Shown here: positions 47,701-59,890 of the stretch, piece by piece
Position numbering within the stretch: the first letter of the stretch is position 1
How the letters are laid out: the number at the start of each line of letters is the position of its first letter
Assembly (NCBI GenBank): GCA_018697195.1
Contig: CM031869.1
Location: forward strand, 14,523,053 to 14,587,052
Length of the DNA stretch: 64,000 bases
Origin: Certhia americana
Taxonomy: Eukaryota > Chordata > Aves > Passeriformes > Certhiidae
Reading direction: 5' to 3'
Translations under genes and position numbers: made by a program
Notes under the pieces: model-generated
Told to the model about the DNA's origin: nothing
Seen by the model: only the letters and a program-made list of their open reading frames with translations
Database searches by the model: none

Positions 47701-50700
47701 AAAAACGAGCAGTGGGCTATTCTAGGTGGTCAGACCCCAACATCAGAGCAAAGCCAATCTGGTGGAACTGTGGATCTGGAAAAACTCAGCCCCAGATTCC
47801 CTTAGATGGGCCACAGAGTGAAAGGACCTAAAGAGATGCAGGACAAGGGGATGCACAAGCCATGGAATTACTGCCCAGTTTCTGGCTCCAGGAGAGGGTA
47901 TCAGAACATCACTGACAAATCATGGCTTTGCTCCTCCTGGAACCACCATTGAGACATTCCTGATGAAATTCCTAGATAAAATTCTGGCTGACACCTTCAA
48001 AAAAGAACTTCTTTAGAGAGAGCTGAAAGCAGTCCCATTAGACTAAGAGAAGGATTAAAGGCTGTCTGTAGAAAGAACTAACCTCAGAGATCTTAATGTA
48101 ACTGGAGGGAAGAAAATACCCTGGAATCACCAGCTGGAAGCATTGTGACCAGGATTTTTAAAAGATGCAGGGATTGCATCTTTTTGCATTGATTGCCTCA
48201 GTGTCCTAAGGAAACAGTTAGTTTTGAAAATTATAGAGGAATTTGAACTGGTAAAAAAAAAATCTAGAGCAGAAGCCACAGAAACAGAAATGTAAAAGCA
48301 GTCTGAGTTGGAGCACCTGCCTCCTACAGTGGCCACAGCCAATATCCAGGGAGGAGTGGACAAACAGGGCACACATCTGCCAGCAGCAAACACAGCAAAT
48401 GAACAGCCCATTGCCATCAACACTGCATTTAATTAGATTTGAGAATAAAAAGGAATTAACTGAAACAAAGTGGAATATTTGGAAAGAAGTGCAAAGAGAA
48501 CGCTGTCATGAAGGCAAACATTCCCTGTTCAAGTGTTTTCCTTGCTCTTCGTTTTCTCCAATCCTAAAAACAAGCAGTGAAGATCAGAATCTGTGAAGCA
48601 CAGCTAAAACTTGCTTTAAAACCCACTAAAAACCTATGAGTTGGAATTATTGTTCATTTTAAGATGGATTTTGAGTTTATGCTTTACAACATATCCAGAA
48701 TCATACCAAAACTGAAAAAAAATGGCAGGAACCTTGGGCTAGGAAGCAGCTACGGCAATATGCAGCAGCTGAAGCCATGCCAAAGGTGCAACATTGCTTG
48801 GATTATTAATTCTGCTTTCCACCCAGCCAAAATTAATTGCCATCTATTCAGCCAGTGTAGAATATTTTCCTCTTCCTTTTTTTGCACTGGTACAAATCAT
48901 AAATTTATTTCCAAAGGGATCCAGATGAAAACTCTCAGCATTTCTGTAGGCAAAATAAACCACGACGTATGTTCTTCTTGGCAAAGCCACCATTCAAAAG
49001 GTGCCTGGAGATATTCTATACTGATTATGAGATATTATTGCGAGGTTTTATTATCCTTTTAAACAATAAAACAAGAAAAGAAACCAACATAAAAGCAAGC
49101 AGCTCTGTGCCAGATGTAAGAATTTAATGCTATCCACTCCTGACTAGCATTTGGAACATGTGCTTCAAATATGAAACTTCTCTAAGTCTCCCCAGGTGAG
49201 CAGTTGATCTTATCTTGCAATTTCTGCCTCTTTTCAAACACTGCACAGCCCAATCTAGCAGCTAAATGATCCTAAGAATGTCGTAGCTAAATAAAGGGGT
49301 TTTTTTTTTCTTTAACACCATCTTCCCCAAGTAAACATTACACTCCAAAGAAAAATTTCCTTGCAATATCAACTCAGAATTTTAGAAGGGAACAAGGGAG
49401 CATGGAACAGTTTGGTATTTGTGCTCCCCCCACCTCTTTCATATTTAACAGATCTTTCCTACAAGCCTTCTTGCAGTTAGCCTAAAATCTCCCCGCACTC
49501 TGAAAATCCCAGAATTTAAAAATTTTTTGATGGTGACAGAAGTTTTTGAAGGCCCAGTAAAACAGTCAATCCAAAAGACTGGGGCCAAGATCCTCTTCTT
49601 CCATAGGCCTGAATACAATTCTTGCCCACATCTAGTTCTAAAACTGGTGGTTTGAAATCTCTGAAGGAGGCAGTAAAAACTTCCATTGCTCTAATGGTAA
49701 CGTGAACATGGATAAAATTGTATGCAAATTCAAGGAAAAAGAGCATTTCCTGGAAAAGCTTTGCCGATGGACAATGTCTTATTAGATTCTCTTGTCTAAG
49801 ATCTACATTGAGGGAAGCTTCAAAAGCATCCATAAAAAAATAAGTTATTTTAGAATGTCAGCTTATTGTTTGCTTTGAAGTGGACTTGATGGAGACAGAA
49901 AAATTAAAGTAGCATTTAGATGAATGAGTAGAAAAATCAGCTTTCACTTGTGATAAATAAATAATGAAGATGTTTGTTCTCCTCAACTGACATCTGTAAA
50001 GGCTTAACTGCTAAAAGGAGCATTTAGCTCACCTCAGAGACAGTTGAAGTATCTTTATACTACATTCTGTTTTCCAACTGGTTCTTATTTACTGTAGAAT
50101 TTTTAAGTAGTAATTATAACACAAAGCAAGTATTTTTGATTGTCTTAACTCAATGTCTTTCAGTGAAGTGATAACTTCCTTGGATTTTGCACGTGAACCT
50201 ACAATGTCACTGCCAAGAAAAGAAACAAACAGGCCTCTGCCACTTGTCAAGGACTGTACACAAAAATACATTTGCCTGATTTCCTATCAATTTAGTTGCT
50301 GACAAGTTGCTAAACAAGGAAGAGCAACACTACAATAATAGCTGACGGATGCTGTTTCCACTAACTTTCAAATTCCTTAAACCTCTCCAAACACACATGC
50401 AGAAATCGATCTCCTTGTCTGTCGACGCGGGATTTTGAGCAGAGATGTTCTGATACCACGGCCTATTAGTTCACAGGGGATGTTTTCACATTATCAAAAT
50501 GCACCCAAACCACAAATGACAGGAAAACATTCAGCAGAACAACTTGACTTTCCATTTACAAAACAAACTACTGCAAAGTGGCACCTGTACAAAATTTCTA
50601 GAATCTAAATTTAGAATATTGCAAGACACTGGAGCCTCTTCCATTTTCTGGGCCTGGTTATGAGGAAGACTGGGGCATTCCCTTGTGCTGGTTTGGAATT

Positions 50701-51189
50701 TGTTCATGTGGCTTTTTTGTTGTCTATGGGATAGAAATATTAGAACAAAGAATAATAGAGTATTCTTCTGCTGTTGAAGAACACCTAACCTGACCAATAG
50801 GTCTGAAACACTGGTGCTGATTTTGTATAAAGTGAAATGTCTTATCTGTTTCAATTTCATAAATGCTCTATGACACAAATCACACTCTTCATAATTAATG
50901 CCATTTGCACAAGCTTCTTAGCAAAACTGAGTATGTTTGCCTTTAGCAAAGGTTTTTTTTCGCTACTCACATGCTCTACCCTCGGAATTGAAACAATGAT
51001 TGATTTTTCACTGTTTATTAGGAAGCCACAAGCAAGAATGGATCCTATACTGTCCACACAATCTCATGGATTGCCATGAATTTCTAATAAATCACTGGAA
51101 TTCGGTGCAGAGAGGTGTGATTAATCTCATCTCAACTACCTACATGCTGGGCACTCAGTAAATACCAATATTTGGCATCTTAAACAAAC

Positions 51190-51232
51190 CCAACAGAAAA
51201 AAACCAACACACCCCCCCCACACACACACCCA
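51190..51232 (+). repeat. A/C-rich tract with C9 and CA repeats
   Basis: A run of about nine C inside CA-rich sequence, followed by CACACACACACCCA. Confidence 0.85.
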
Positions 51233-53899
51233 TTTTGAACCACATCTTTAACACTGAGGAATTTCCTGGTTTGAGAGTGCAGGTCTTTAGAGATCTTAAT
51301 ACTCTGACAGAAAAAGAGAAGATACCAGATTGACTAAACCAAACTTAGGATGGCCAATGAGCTGAACTGCTCTCAGGATGCTCTGCCTGAATGCAGTCCA
51401 TCATTTTCCTGCACCTCACTCACTGACCTGACCTTTCCTTACACCTTCTCACCACATGTAAAATCTCAGGAGTACACAGAACTCACAGTCAGGGACAGGC
51501 AATTGTATCCCACAGTGGTAGTGGTGAAAATTCCTGTAGGAAACACAGAGCATGGATGCTCAGATATTTATTAAAAACCAGCTGACTTGTACATAGATTT
51601 TCTCTGCTGGTACATAAACGAGGACGTGGGTTAGCAAAAAAGAAGAAAAACGTACTGGAAGTGTGTACAAATCTGACTGTTATTGTTATTCCCCACTGAA
51701 AATCACAGTTTGAATATTGTCTCATGCCATCCATTACCAGTTAAGTGGCAAACAAAAAAGTCAAATGGGAAATCACAGAAATAGAAATGTTCTTCCTTGT
51801 TCACTCTTCTTGCATTGATACTAGAAGCACATATATCACTGTTTTGCCTTTCCTTTTTGGAATATCCAAAATCCTTTCTTATGGGGAATTGTTAATCATA
51901 TCCCAAAGGTAAACAAGGTTTATAGGTAAAGCAGTTCCTTTGGGAAGGCAGGAAATAGGAAACTTTATTTGATTTTTGGTATTCAGAGGTGGTGTTCAGG
52001 CTACAGCAGAAAATACCTCCTTGCTTTCCTAAACAAGCAGTTAATAAAAAAAATATGCAAGACTCCATGTTCTCTAGCTGCTCCCTTTTGAAGAGTAACA
52101 CTTAACACCTGATCTGCTGCCTGTGGCCCTGAAGGAGATTGTGGAAATTGTGGTGCCTCTGTCACTTCAGTCATTGTTTCATTTCACCAGGCAAGGACTG
52201 AGCAGCCGGACTGGCAGAGTATATTTTAAATGTTATAAAATGAGGGTGGGGCAGATTAGGTGCTGGTGCCCTAAGCACTATATGGATTTCAGTCACTGAC
52301 TTGTTTCACTTCAAATCACTGAGGAAAGAACAAATAAAATTGCTTTAGGATTGGTTTCTCAGCCCCAGTGCTGAGAACATGTGCTGCCCACAACCAAGCA
52401 CACGAGTTATTAGAAACACCTAGTTCACAGGGGGATTTTTAATTCTTGAGACATTAAACATCTGAAAAATGTTTTTAGAAGACAAAGAGGCAGAGCAGAA
52501 GCTAACCTATGTAAAGAAGACTGATCTAGGACTGAAAACAGATTTTCTTATTTACTGGAAGGAACAGGTGGATGAATTACACAAATAATCTATGTCTCTA
52601 TTTCCTTCTATCCATCTCTTCTTCTGCCTATATTCAGCTTTATGAAAAACATGCAGTACAGTTTAAATTATTAATTATTTTTTCAGTTTCCTCTAACATT
52701 GGTTTCAGCTCAATGACCTGTATAACTCATTGATTAAACTAATGTATTATCTACAATATTATGTATTATTAACTAATTTTGGTCTCTTAAAACATTTCCA
52801 TGACAACATATCACAAATACATACTGACATTTGTCTGGCCTAGAAAATTATTTTTTCCTTTCCGGATCATTCTCAGAAAAAGTAAATTAAATGTAGATTG
52901 CTCTAGTGCTGTAGCAGCAGCCAGATTAGCAACTGATACCCTAATCCTGCTCTCCCCAAATAAACTGCAACTCTCTCAAGCCCTGAATTCCCCCTATCAT
53001 AGGTTTTATTAATCAAAATTTTCTTCCACATTGACATTCACTAGTAAAACATAAAATCTCTGAGGATATATAATGCTCTTAACTTGCACTAATTCCAAAA
53101 GAAAGGCAAGAGGCATTTCATACGCAGACTAAATAAAAGGCTTTTTTTGAGTCACAATAAATATAGAACTGCACTGAACCTCAGCCAGGAAAAACTGCAA
53201 ACCCTGCCCTCCTCACCTAACTCAAATGTCTCGTACCTCCAGGGAAGGGAATTCCTGCCAACACCATAATCTGTGTTTTCTGCAAAGTCATCACTGAATC
53301 TAATGTGTAGGACTGCAACAGATTACAGATGAAATGAGAACATCATTAGCACAGCTATAAAAAAATGGAGAAATTATGTGGGGTGATGCACTCTGGTGAA
53401 AACAATAAAGCAAACTTGTATAGCTTGAAAAACACAGCTGATGTCTACAGCTCCACGTACTCTACCTTTCCTTTCTTGCTTTAAAAAAGCCCCAACATTT
53501 TATCCCACTAAACAGAGCTTTATGTTAGTTAGACATTGGTGTGGCCTTTAGGAAAAGTGAGCAGGAGCTGAGGATATTTTGCTGTATTAAGTCAGGGAAA
53601 GAAGGACTGGGGCACTGCAGGGCTGGCACTTTCCAGTGCAACCTGTCAGCCCTTCACTAAATAAACACTTGGGTTTTTTTTTCTTGTTCTTTCAGGTATT
53701 AATCTTGATAAACTTATATTTCTTTACAACTCTTAAAGAAAAGCAATCCAAAAGCTGGTGGAGCTTTTAGAAAATCTTTGTTCATTCATTTTCCAATACC
53801 CTTCCTCATGCAGCAACTCTGGCAATGTGAAATGAATGCCATCCTACCTCGCCAAAATCATCTCATGTTGGGCTGTTTGGACCTCAGTTTAAAAAAGAG

Positions 53900-53913
53900 A
53901 AAAAAAAAAAAAA
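53900..53913 (+). repeat. Poly-A tract
   Basis: About 14 A following AAAAAAGAG. Confidence 0.9.
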
Positions 53914-54009
53914 GCATGTTTTTTTCTTGGTTTTCAAGTGTTAAATCATGACTGAAATAATCTTAATCTCTCTGAAATGACAGAACAGATCATCTGAGCT
54001 TCCAGCAGC

Positions 54010-54700
54010 TGTGACTGTGTAGCTTGGCATCCCCCAGCCTTTGGAACGGCAATACTGCAGCAGCTTGCTCACATGAAACCTTCTTTTTAACAGCACAGTC
54101 TAAGATGGAAATAATGTTTATGACCCCAAAGCCTTCCAGGAAAGCAGGCACACTGAGGGGCTGTGCTGGAGATGAAAGCCTGGCTGCATCCCTGGCTGCA
54201 TCCCGGCCAACCTGCGCCCATCCCGGCAGGTGCAGCTGTGTTGATCTGGTGCCCTCTGCTGATCAGTGCCTCAGCCCACCAGGAGCCACAGCTGGGCCCA
54301 TTCCACTGCCTCTCCAGATGTTTGAGAGTCCAGGCCATGAACTGGTGTCCCCCCAAACGAGTGTGCCAGGCCCCAGTGTGTGTGCCAGGGTGGGAGAGCG
54401 AGAGCTGGGGGACAACAGGCTCAGGCCCCCTTCCCCCATCACTGCCCTCACCTTCAGCTGCTGCTGAGCACAGGCAGATTGAAGCAGCCCAGTTCCCTCC
54501 TGGGACACAGCAGCACCAGCCTCCTGCAGCTGCTTTGAGGAAGAGGAGCCCTGAGTTTCTCTGGCACTGCCCCTCTGTCCTGCCAGGATGTGCTGGGGCT
54601 CCTTCCCTGTGATGAGCTGGAAACTGGCTGCAGGACAGGTGTCACATGCAGGGCTCACAGCTCTGGGAGCTGAATCTGTGCTGGCACACAGGGTGTGGAT
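54010..54700. other. GC-richer block with overlapping chance frames
   Basis: A local rise in GC with open frames of about 145-150 codons in several frames on both strands. The simultaneous openness of opposite frames and the absence of domains indicate low stop-codon density rather than coding. CpG density is moderate and lower than at 33.2-33.5 kb. Confidence 0.5.
54180..54203 (+). repeat. Two-copy 12-bp tandem duplication
   Basis: CTGGCTGCATCC twice, identical, inside the GC-richer block. Confidence 0.85.
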
Positions 54701-57429
54701 TAAACACAACAAAACCCAAAAGCCAATGTATTTTAAAGTTCTTACTCTGCCTAGGTAAGTATTGTGATGAGTATTCTATATCCTGAGGTTAAGAAGCCAA
54801 ACTGCAAACCACTATTCACAGCATTTCATTGGCAACTTCACAGTTTATAATCTACCGTGACTGGACTCTCATTCTCAGGAGCAAGTGGTTCCATTGCAGC
54901 AAAAGTTCCTATTTGCCCTGACAATAAATATATTTTTCAATATATTTTGCTCTATATGTCTAGTTTAGCAAATGGAAAAAAATAAAAGCCAATTACATTC
55001 CACAAATAATAATTTTGACACAGACACAGTTAAATGTTGAAATTATTTCCTCAAGTGCTTCAAATAATAAAAATTGAATCCACATATCATTCTGGTTGGA
55101 GGCTATGAACGACTCCATGGTCAAAAATTAAAACCTCTCCTTTAAAATTAGGTTATCAAAAATAATCATATTTATAATTCTTTAGTACTTGTCTTCAGGC
55201 ACTGTGTAATTTAAATTAACATCTGTTCTTCACACAGATTTTGGTCTAAGAATATGTGGGCAACGTGAACATCTCTTTTTCTAACTCTCAGATTCAGGAT
55301 TCTACAACTTCTTGGTTGTGGTTAATAAAAGTATTCTACATGAATCTTTTGTCATAGCAGTTAAAAAAGCCCCAACTTGTCAAACAGTCTTGACTGTTGA
55401 TAGAAGTGAACAGTAAGATTCCAATACATTTTGGGGTTGCTTTTCTAACTAGAAGTTTCAATATGCAATATTACTGTATAACTATCTGTGATTCATAACA
55501 AATATACAATTTTCTATTAGAAATCTCACTCTGAACAAAACACAATGTTTACCTACCAACACTGCCCAAAAATATTGACAGTGAGTGGAATTTCACAGAT
55601 AATGAATTGTCTTGCTGTGCCAAGGAGAAAAACCCCTTGTAAAGAAGTATATGAGATGCACATACTTGGTAGATAAAACTAACACCCTGCTCTCCCCTCA
55701 CTTTTTCCAGCTGCCACCCACAAGACACTGTTTAACCCACCAAAGCTCATGAGGGATGTTTGATTCATTCAGATGTAGCTGCAGAAACCCTTCATCAAAC
55801 CATCCCAACACAACTTCCAGCACTGGGCCATTTGTTCCTTGCAAGATAAATGTCACCCCTTTCCTTCCAGCAAGGACAGGAGCTCAGCCTCAGCCCCCTC
55901 TGGGACATCAACACCTGGAGAAGGGACCAAGCTCAGATCAGGCTCCTTTTATGAGTCAGTGGCCACACACTTCCAATCCATCCATCACACATTTTGGGAA
56001 AAGCTGGGCCCAACGTGCCATCATTCAAGTGTAATATGATATTTTCGCCACCCAGTTTGTTGAAGAAAGGCTCTGGGATAAATGAAAGGTAAAATCCTTG
56101 GAAAAATAAACTCAAGTCTGTAAAATATTAGCCAATGTTTTCGTAACTTTTCCAGCAACTATAGTTTCTGATAGAACAAGTGTGACTGTATAAAGCTGCC
56201 TGGAGAAGCCAGAGCAACAGAGATGGACACATTACACCTTTCCCTATAAGGCACAGATATCACATCCTCCAAACTTGCTGAAAATAACTACTTTGGTTGT
56301 AATTTATATTTTACACACTTGATGGTGAACCATAATGGGAAACTTAATACCAAGGTTTTCAGCTGTGTTATTTCAGGGAAGTTTATTCACTCCTGTAGCT
56401 GTGAAGGTATGAAACAAATGGATGTTGTTCCCACATTAAAGCAAACAAGAGCATCTTTTTCATAGTAGTGACTGAAATACAGAGTTACAACTGAAATGTT
56501 TCTCAGGAAGTTCTCAGAGAGCACAGGTTCACTGTTCATGATATATTCACTGCAGAAATAATGTAATATCTACAGCAACTGCACTAAGTTATATGCCATT
56601 TCTGTTTACTTATCTCCTTTCCATAAATCACATTTCTTTGCACCAAGAGAGTGTTTATTGTCTGCCTGCCTTGCACTGTTGCTATAGCTTCATCTTCTTC
56701 CTTCCCTTCCCAAGCTGGTATTTACACTCTGCACTGTTTGCCATTATTACTATAAAGGTAGAACACATTTTTAACAAAAATCATTTAAATCAAAGAAAAA
56801 TTCAGTTGAGAAAACTAAGACCATGTGGATGGACAAGAATATTAACAACAACCAGGTCAGTCTCTCTTTATCTTCAAAATCCACAGTTCCTCCTTCTTCC
56901 CAGGTGTCCCGAGACCTTTTCACCTTGCAAGGAGCACAAGGCAGGTACCACAAGGGTTGAAGAGATCTTTGCATTCAGCCACCATTGTTAACAGAGGTAA
57001 TTGTGCTCTTCAATTATCGAAAAGATCCACAAACCATTGTTCTATAATTTAAATAGAATTTAACATGGTTTCACATCATGTTCTACTCACTACACCCTTA
57101 CAAAGCTGAAGGAACCTCCAAGTAAGCCCAGCTCTAGAGTAATGCTCTTGATCAGACTTTATTTCCTCCTTTAGACATAAAGATCAAAATGTTAAAACCT
57201 TTTAATTTGTAACACACCCAGAATACAGCAAATATAAAATTTGGAAAAAAATGCTCATAAAGATATGCAAAATATTTCACCATTCCAGTACTCTCAGTTC
57301 AGCCCATGAACTCTTATTTCTGGCTAGCCTGAAGAATGATTTATTGCAATTTAAACAGTTGTGCTAACTTAAAAATTCAGAATAGCAGAGCCCTAAAGCA
57401 TGTCTTACAGAGAAAAACTGGCACCAGTG

Positions 57430-57444
57430 ACATCTGTCAGATGT
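57430..57444. promoter_or_regulatory. 15-bp palindrome of two E-boxes
   Basis: ACATCTG, a central T, then CAGATGT. Both arms contain the E-box CATCTG/CAGATG preferred by NEUROD- and ATOH-type bHLH factors. TGACATCT recurs at 57461-57468 and GCACCAG flanks both sides (57421 and 57470), so the dyad sits in a locally repetitive block of about 57 bases. Function is unproven. Confidence 0.35.
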
Positions 57445-57829
57445 GACTGATGACAGATAGTGACATCTAGCACCAGGCAGCCATCAGCCTTCCCTGGCTT
57501 CTGCTCCTCCCCAGGCAGAGGAAACCAGAAAGCAGAAACCACTTGGCTCTCCTCTCCTGCTGCAGAATCACTCAAGTAAACTTGATGCTAAAATGACATT
57601 CTGGATGATTAAAATACACTGAAAATGACATTTTTCAGTCCTCCATAGTATTTATAGGGTATCCCAGGAATGCTGAGTCACTCAAAATTTATTCCCTCTT
57701 AAAAACCCCCACATGTGTTACCCAGTTAATTACAGAAGTCCAAGCCAGGGAGCTGAGCAAAGTCTGCTTGAAGGTGTCAATATTTTAGGCAATTTTGTCT
57801 GGCTTCTTTTGTCTCAAAAGAATCTGAGA

Positions 57830-57906
57830 AGAAAAAAAAAACCAAAAACAAACACACACACACCCCCCCAAAATAAAAAAAAAGACCCCAAAAAACCCGA
57901 AAGAAA
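57830..57906 (+). repeat. A/C-rich low-complexity tract
   Basis: Mix of A runs, CA repeats and C runs (AACACACACACACCCCCCC, then AAATAAAAAAAAAGACCCC). Confidence 0.88.
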
Positions 57907-58172
57907 CAAAAGACCTGCATTTTCTACTAGAAATAAGTTTTGATTTTGTCTGGATAATAAGAATTTATAGTGCTGCTGAAAGGCCCTGGAGACAGTCCTG
58001 GAGACTGAAGTAATTTATTTACTCGTAGAACAAGCACAAACCATATGAGCACCTGCCCCAGGAGCCCAGTTAAAATCCTCTTGGAGCTGACCTGGAGAGA
58101 CACCCCACAGAGGTGAAACAGGGTGCCGTGCTTCCCTTTCCACTGGGAATATTTTTTTTTCCCTTTCTGTAA

Positions 58173-58198
58173 TTTTTTTTTTTTTTTTTTTTTTTTTT
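58173..58198 (+). repeat. Poly-T tract, 26 bases
   Basis: 26 T preceded 20 bases earlier by a 9-T run. Confidence 0.95.
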
Positions 58199-59865
58199 AA
58201 GAAAGAGAGAGTGTGTGGAAAGTTTTCCTTCCAGTAACAGCTCAGAGAATTCTTCAGAAATGGGATTTGAAATTCTGCCTGCTTTGAATGAAGCATCAGA
58301 CCTCCCTGAGGTCACTGAGGTGGATTTAGGTCTTTGTTACTAAGCAAACAGCTCAGTTTGGAACCTGCAAAAAAGTGGGGAAAACCATAGGATATGAATG
58401 CACACAGACAGCAAATGCAGCAATAACAGCCACATTCAGGACAATAGGAGTTACTGTCTGGATTTATGGAGTGTGATGTACTAATGTGTATAATGAAGCA
58501 GACAATCTAATGACTCAAGAGTGCTAAAAAGGAGGGAAAATATAAATCCACAGAAGTCACACGATAGACTTTCAAGATAAATGGGGATAAGCCAAACATT
58601 CCAGATGTTCTAGTCCTGGGTTCTTGTCTCTATGCTACAGAAAATCACCTTTCCCAAGGAAAAAAACACCATTTGTCTTTCAACCTGCACTTTTGTCCCC
58701 ATTACCACTCATGAATAGCCAATTTTTATCTATCTGCTCCTTCTTCCACTTATAATCAAAATGAAAGCGCAAACATCCTTTGTATATAAAACATTTTAAT
58801 AAGTATCTCTGAAGACAAAGTACTGTAGAGGCACCCATAATATGTAATTTATCAAGATGAAGCAAAGCTATTATTTTTTTTTCCCATAACTGCTGTTTAA
58901 ATAATACAAAAATACTCGTATCACTTCTAAAGCTGCCTCTACCACCATTTTTCTTCTGCTCTAAAACCACACTAGCACAGCTAAGTACATACCCTATTTA
59001 CTGGACAAAATTTACTGTTCTAATTACTGGACCTGTTACAGCTAGTGGAAAATAAGAGTTATTGGGTTTTGCTTTGAAGAGAAAAGCTGTTCAACAACAA
59101 GGTAACAGTGGGATACAAGAGAAACCAGGAATGTGATGAATCTGTAACTTGCTGTTACTATGGAAACCAAGGATTATAACAAAATATTCCCATTTTATTT
59201 GAGATCCCTAGAGGACTGCCATCCCTAAATTGATCCTATATTTAAATTAAAGATTTTTAAAATTTACTAATCCTACACCAGCCACAAAAAAAAAGTCACC
59301 TAGAAAATCTGAGAAGAGCCACATTTGTTCACGTCCCCAACCCTGGGACTGAGTGGGAAGTATCAAGCAGCACAGCTCCACTGGAGTTGTTGTAAACCCA
59401 TCATTCTGCTCACCAAGCACCTGGACTGCAGCATCTGAATATGCTAAACTCTGAGTTTCAGGGCTCAAAAACAATGGGCTGCCCTCTGTGTTAATACTAG
59501 GAATCCAAACTCTCAGAAGAGCACGCTGTATTAGCTATATCTCTGTTTTCTAAAGGCCCTTTTTGGAAAGGGCTGAGTAACACAGGAATGTGCAGTCACT
59601 CTGCAAGGTGGTCAGAACATGAACTGAGCACAGGACACAGCAACCTGGAAGATTAAAAGGAAAGTAACAATTTCAGCACTGAGTTTCAAGAGTTGCCTGC
59701 TTAGACTGGAATTTATGGGAAGTGTGAAAGTTCTTAATCACTGTCAAGACTATGTTTTTATTTTAGACAGAAATCTGAGCACTTTCTTGCACTACCCCTT
59801 CTCATTCAGCTGCTAGAATTCTCTGGTAAATCTGAAATTCCTCCCTGTAATGTTTGGTTCTTCTG

Positions 59866-59890
59866 TAAAAGAAAAACAAACAAACAAACC
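59866..59890 (+). repeat. Short CAAA repeat
   Basis: AAAACAAACAAACAAACC, about four CAAA units. Confidence 0.85.

Larger units (their letters stand above)
36034..54000. other. Gene-free stretch
   Basis: About 18 kb of AT-rich unique DNA. The longest frames (42522-43130 plus, 40941-41516 minus) carry Ser/Pro/Cys-rich translations without domains. Simple repeats and the 45-bp duplication at 42.4 kb are the only structured elements recognised, apart from the possible regulatory block at 36.95 kb. Confidence 0.5.

Noticed and set aside
49516..49833. Minus-strand frame of 105 codons
   Set aside because: No donor or acceptor at plausible positions and no family recognised; kept only as a note.
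50786..50873. Short minus-strand segment between an AG and CAG|GTTAGG
   Set aside because: Only about 26 codons with a weak acceptor; such pairs occur by chance across 64 kb.
54010..54700. Overlapping open frames of about 145-150 codons
   Set aside because: Open on both strands at once, explained by GC content and few stop codons.
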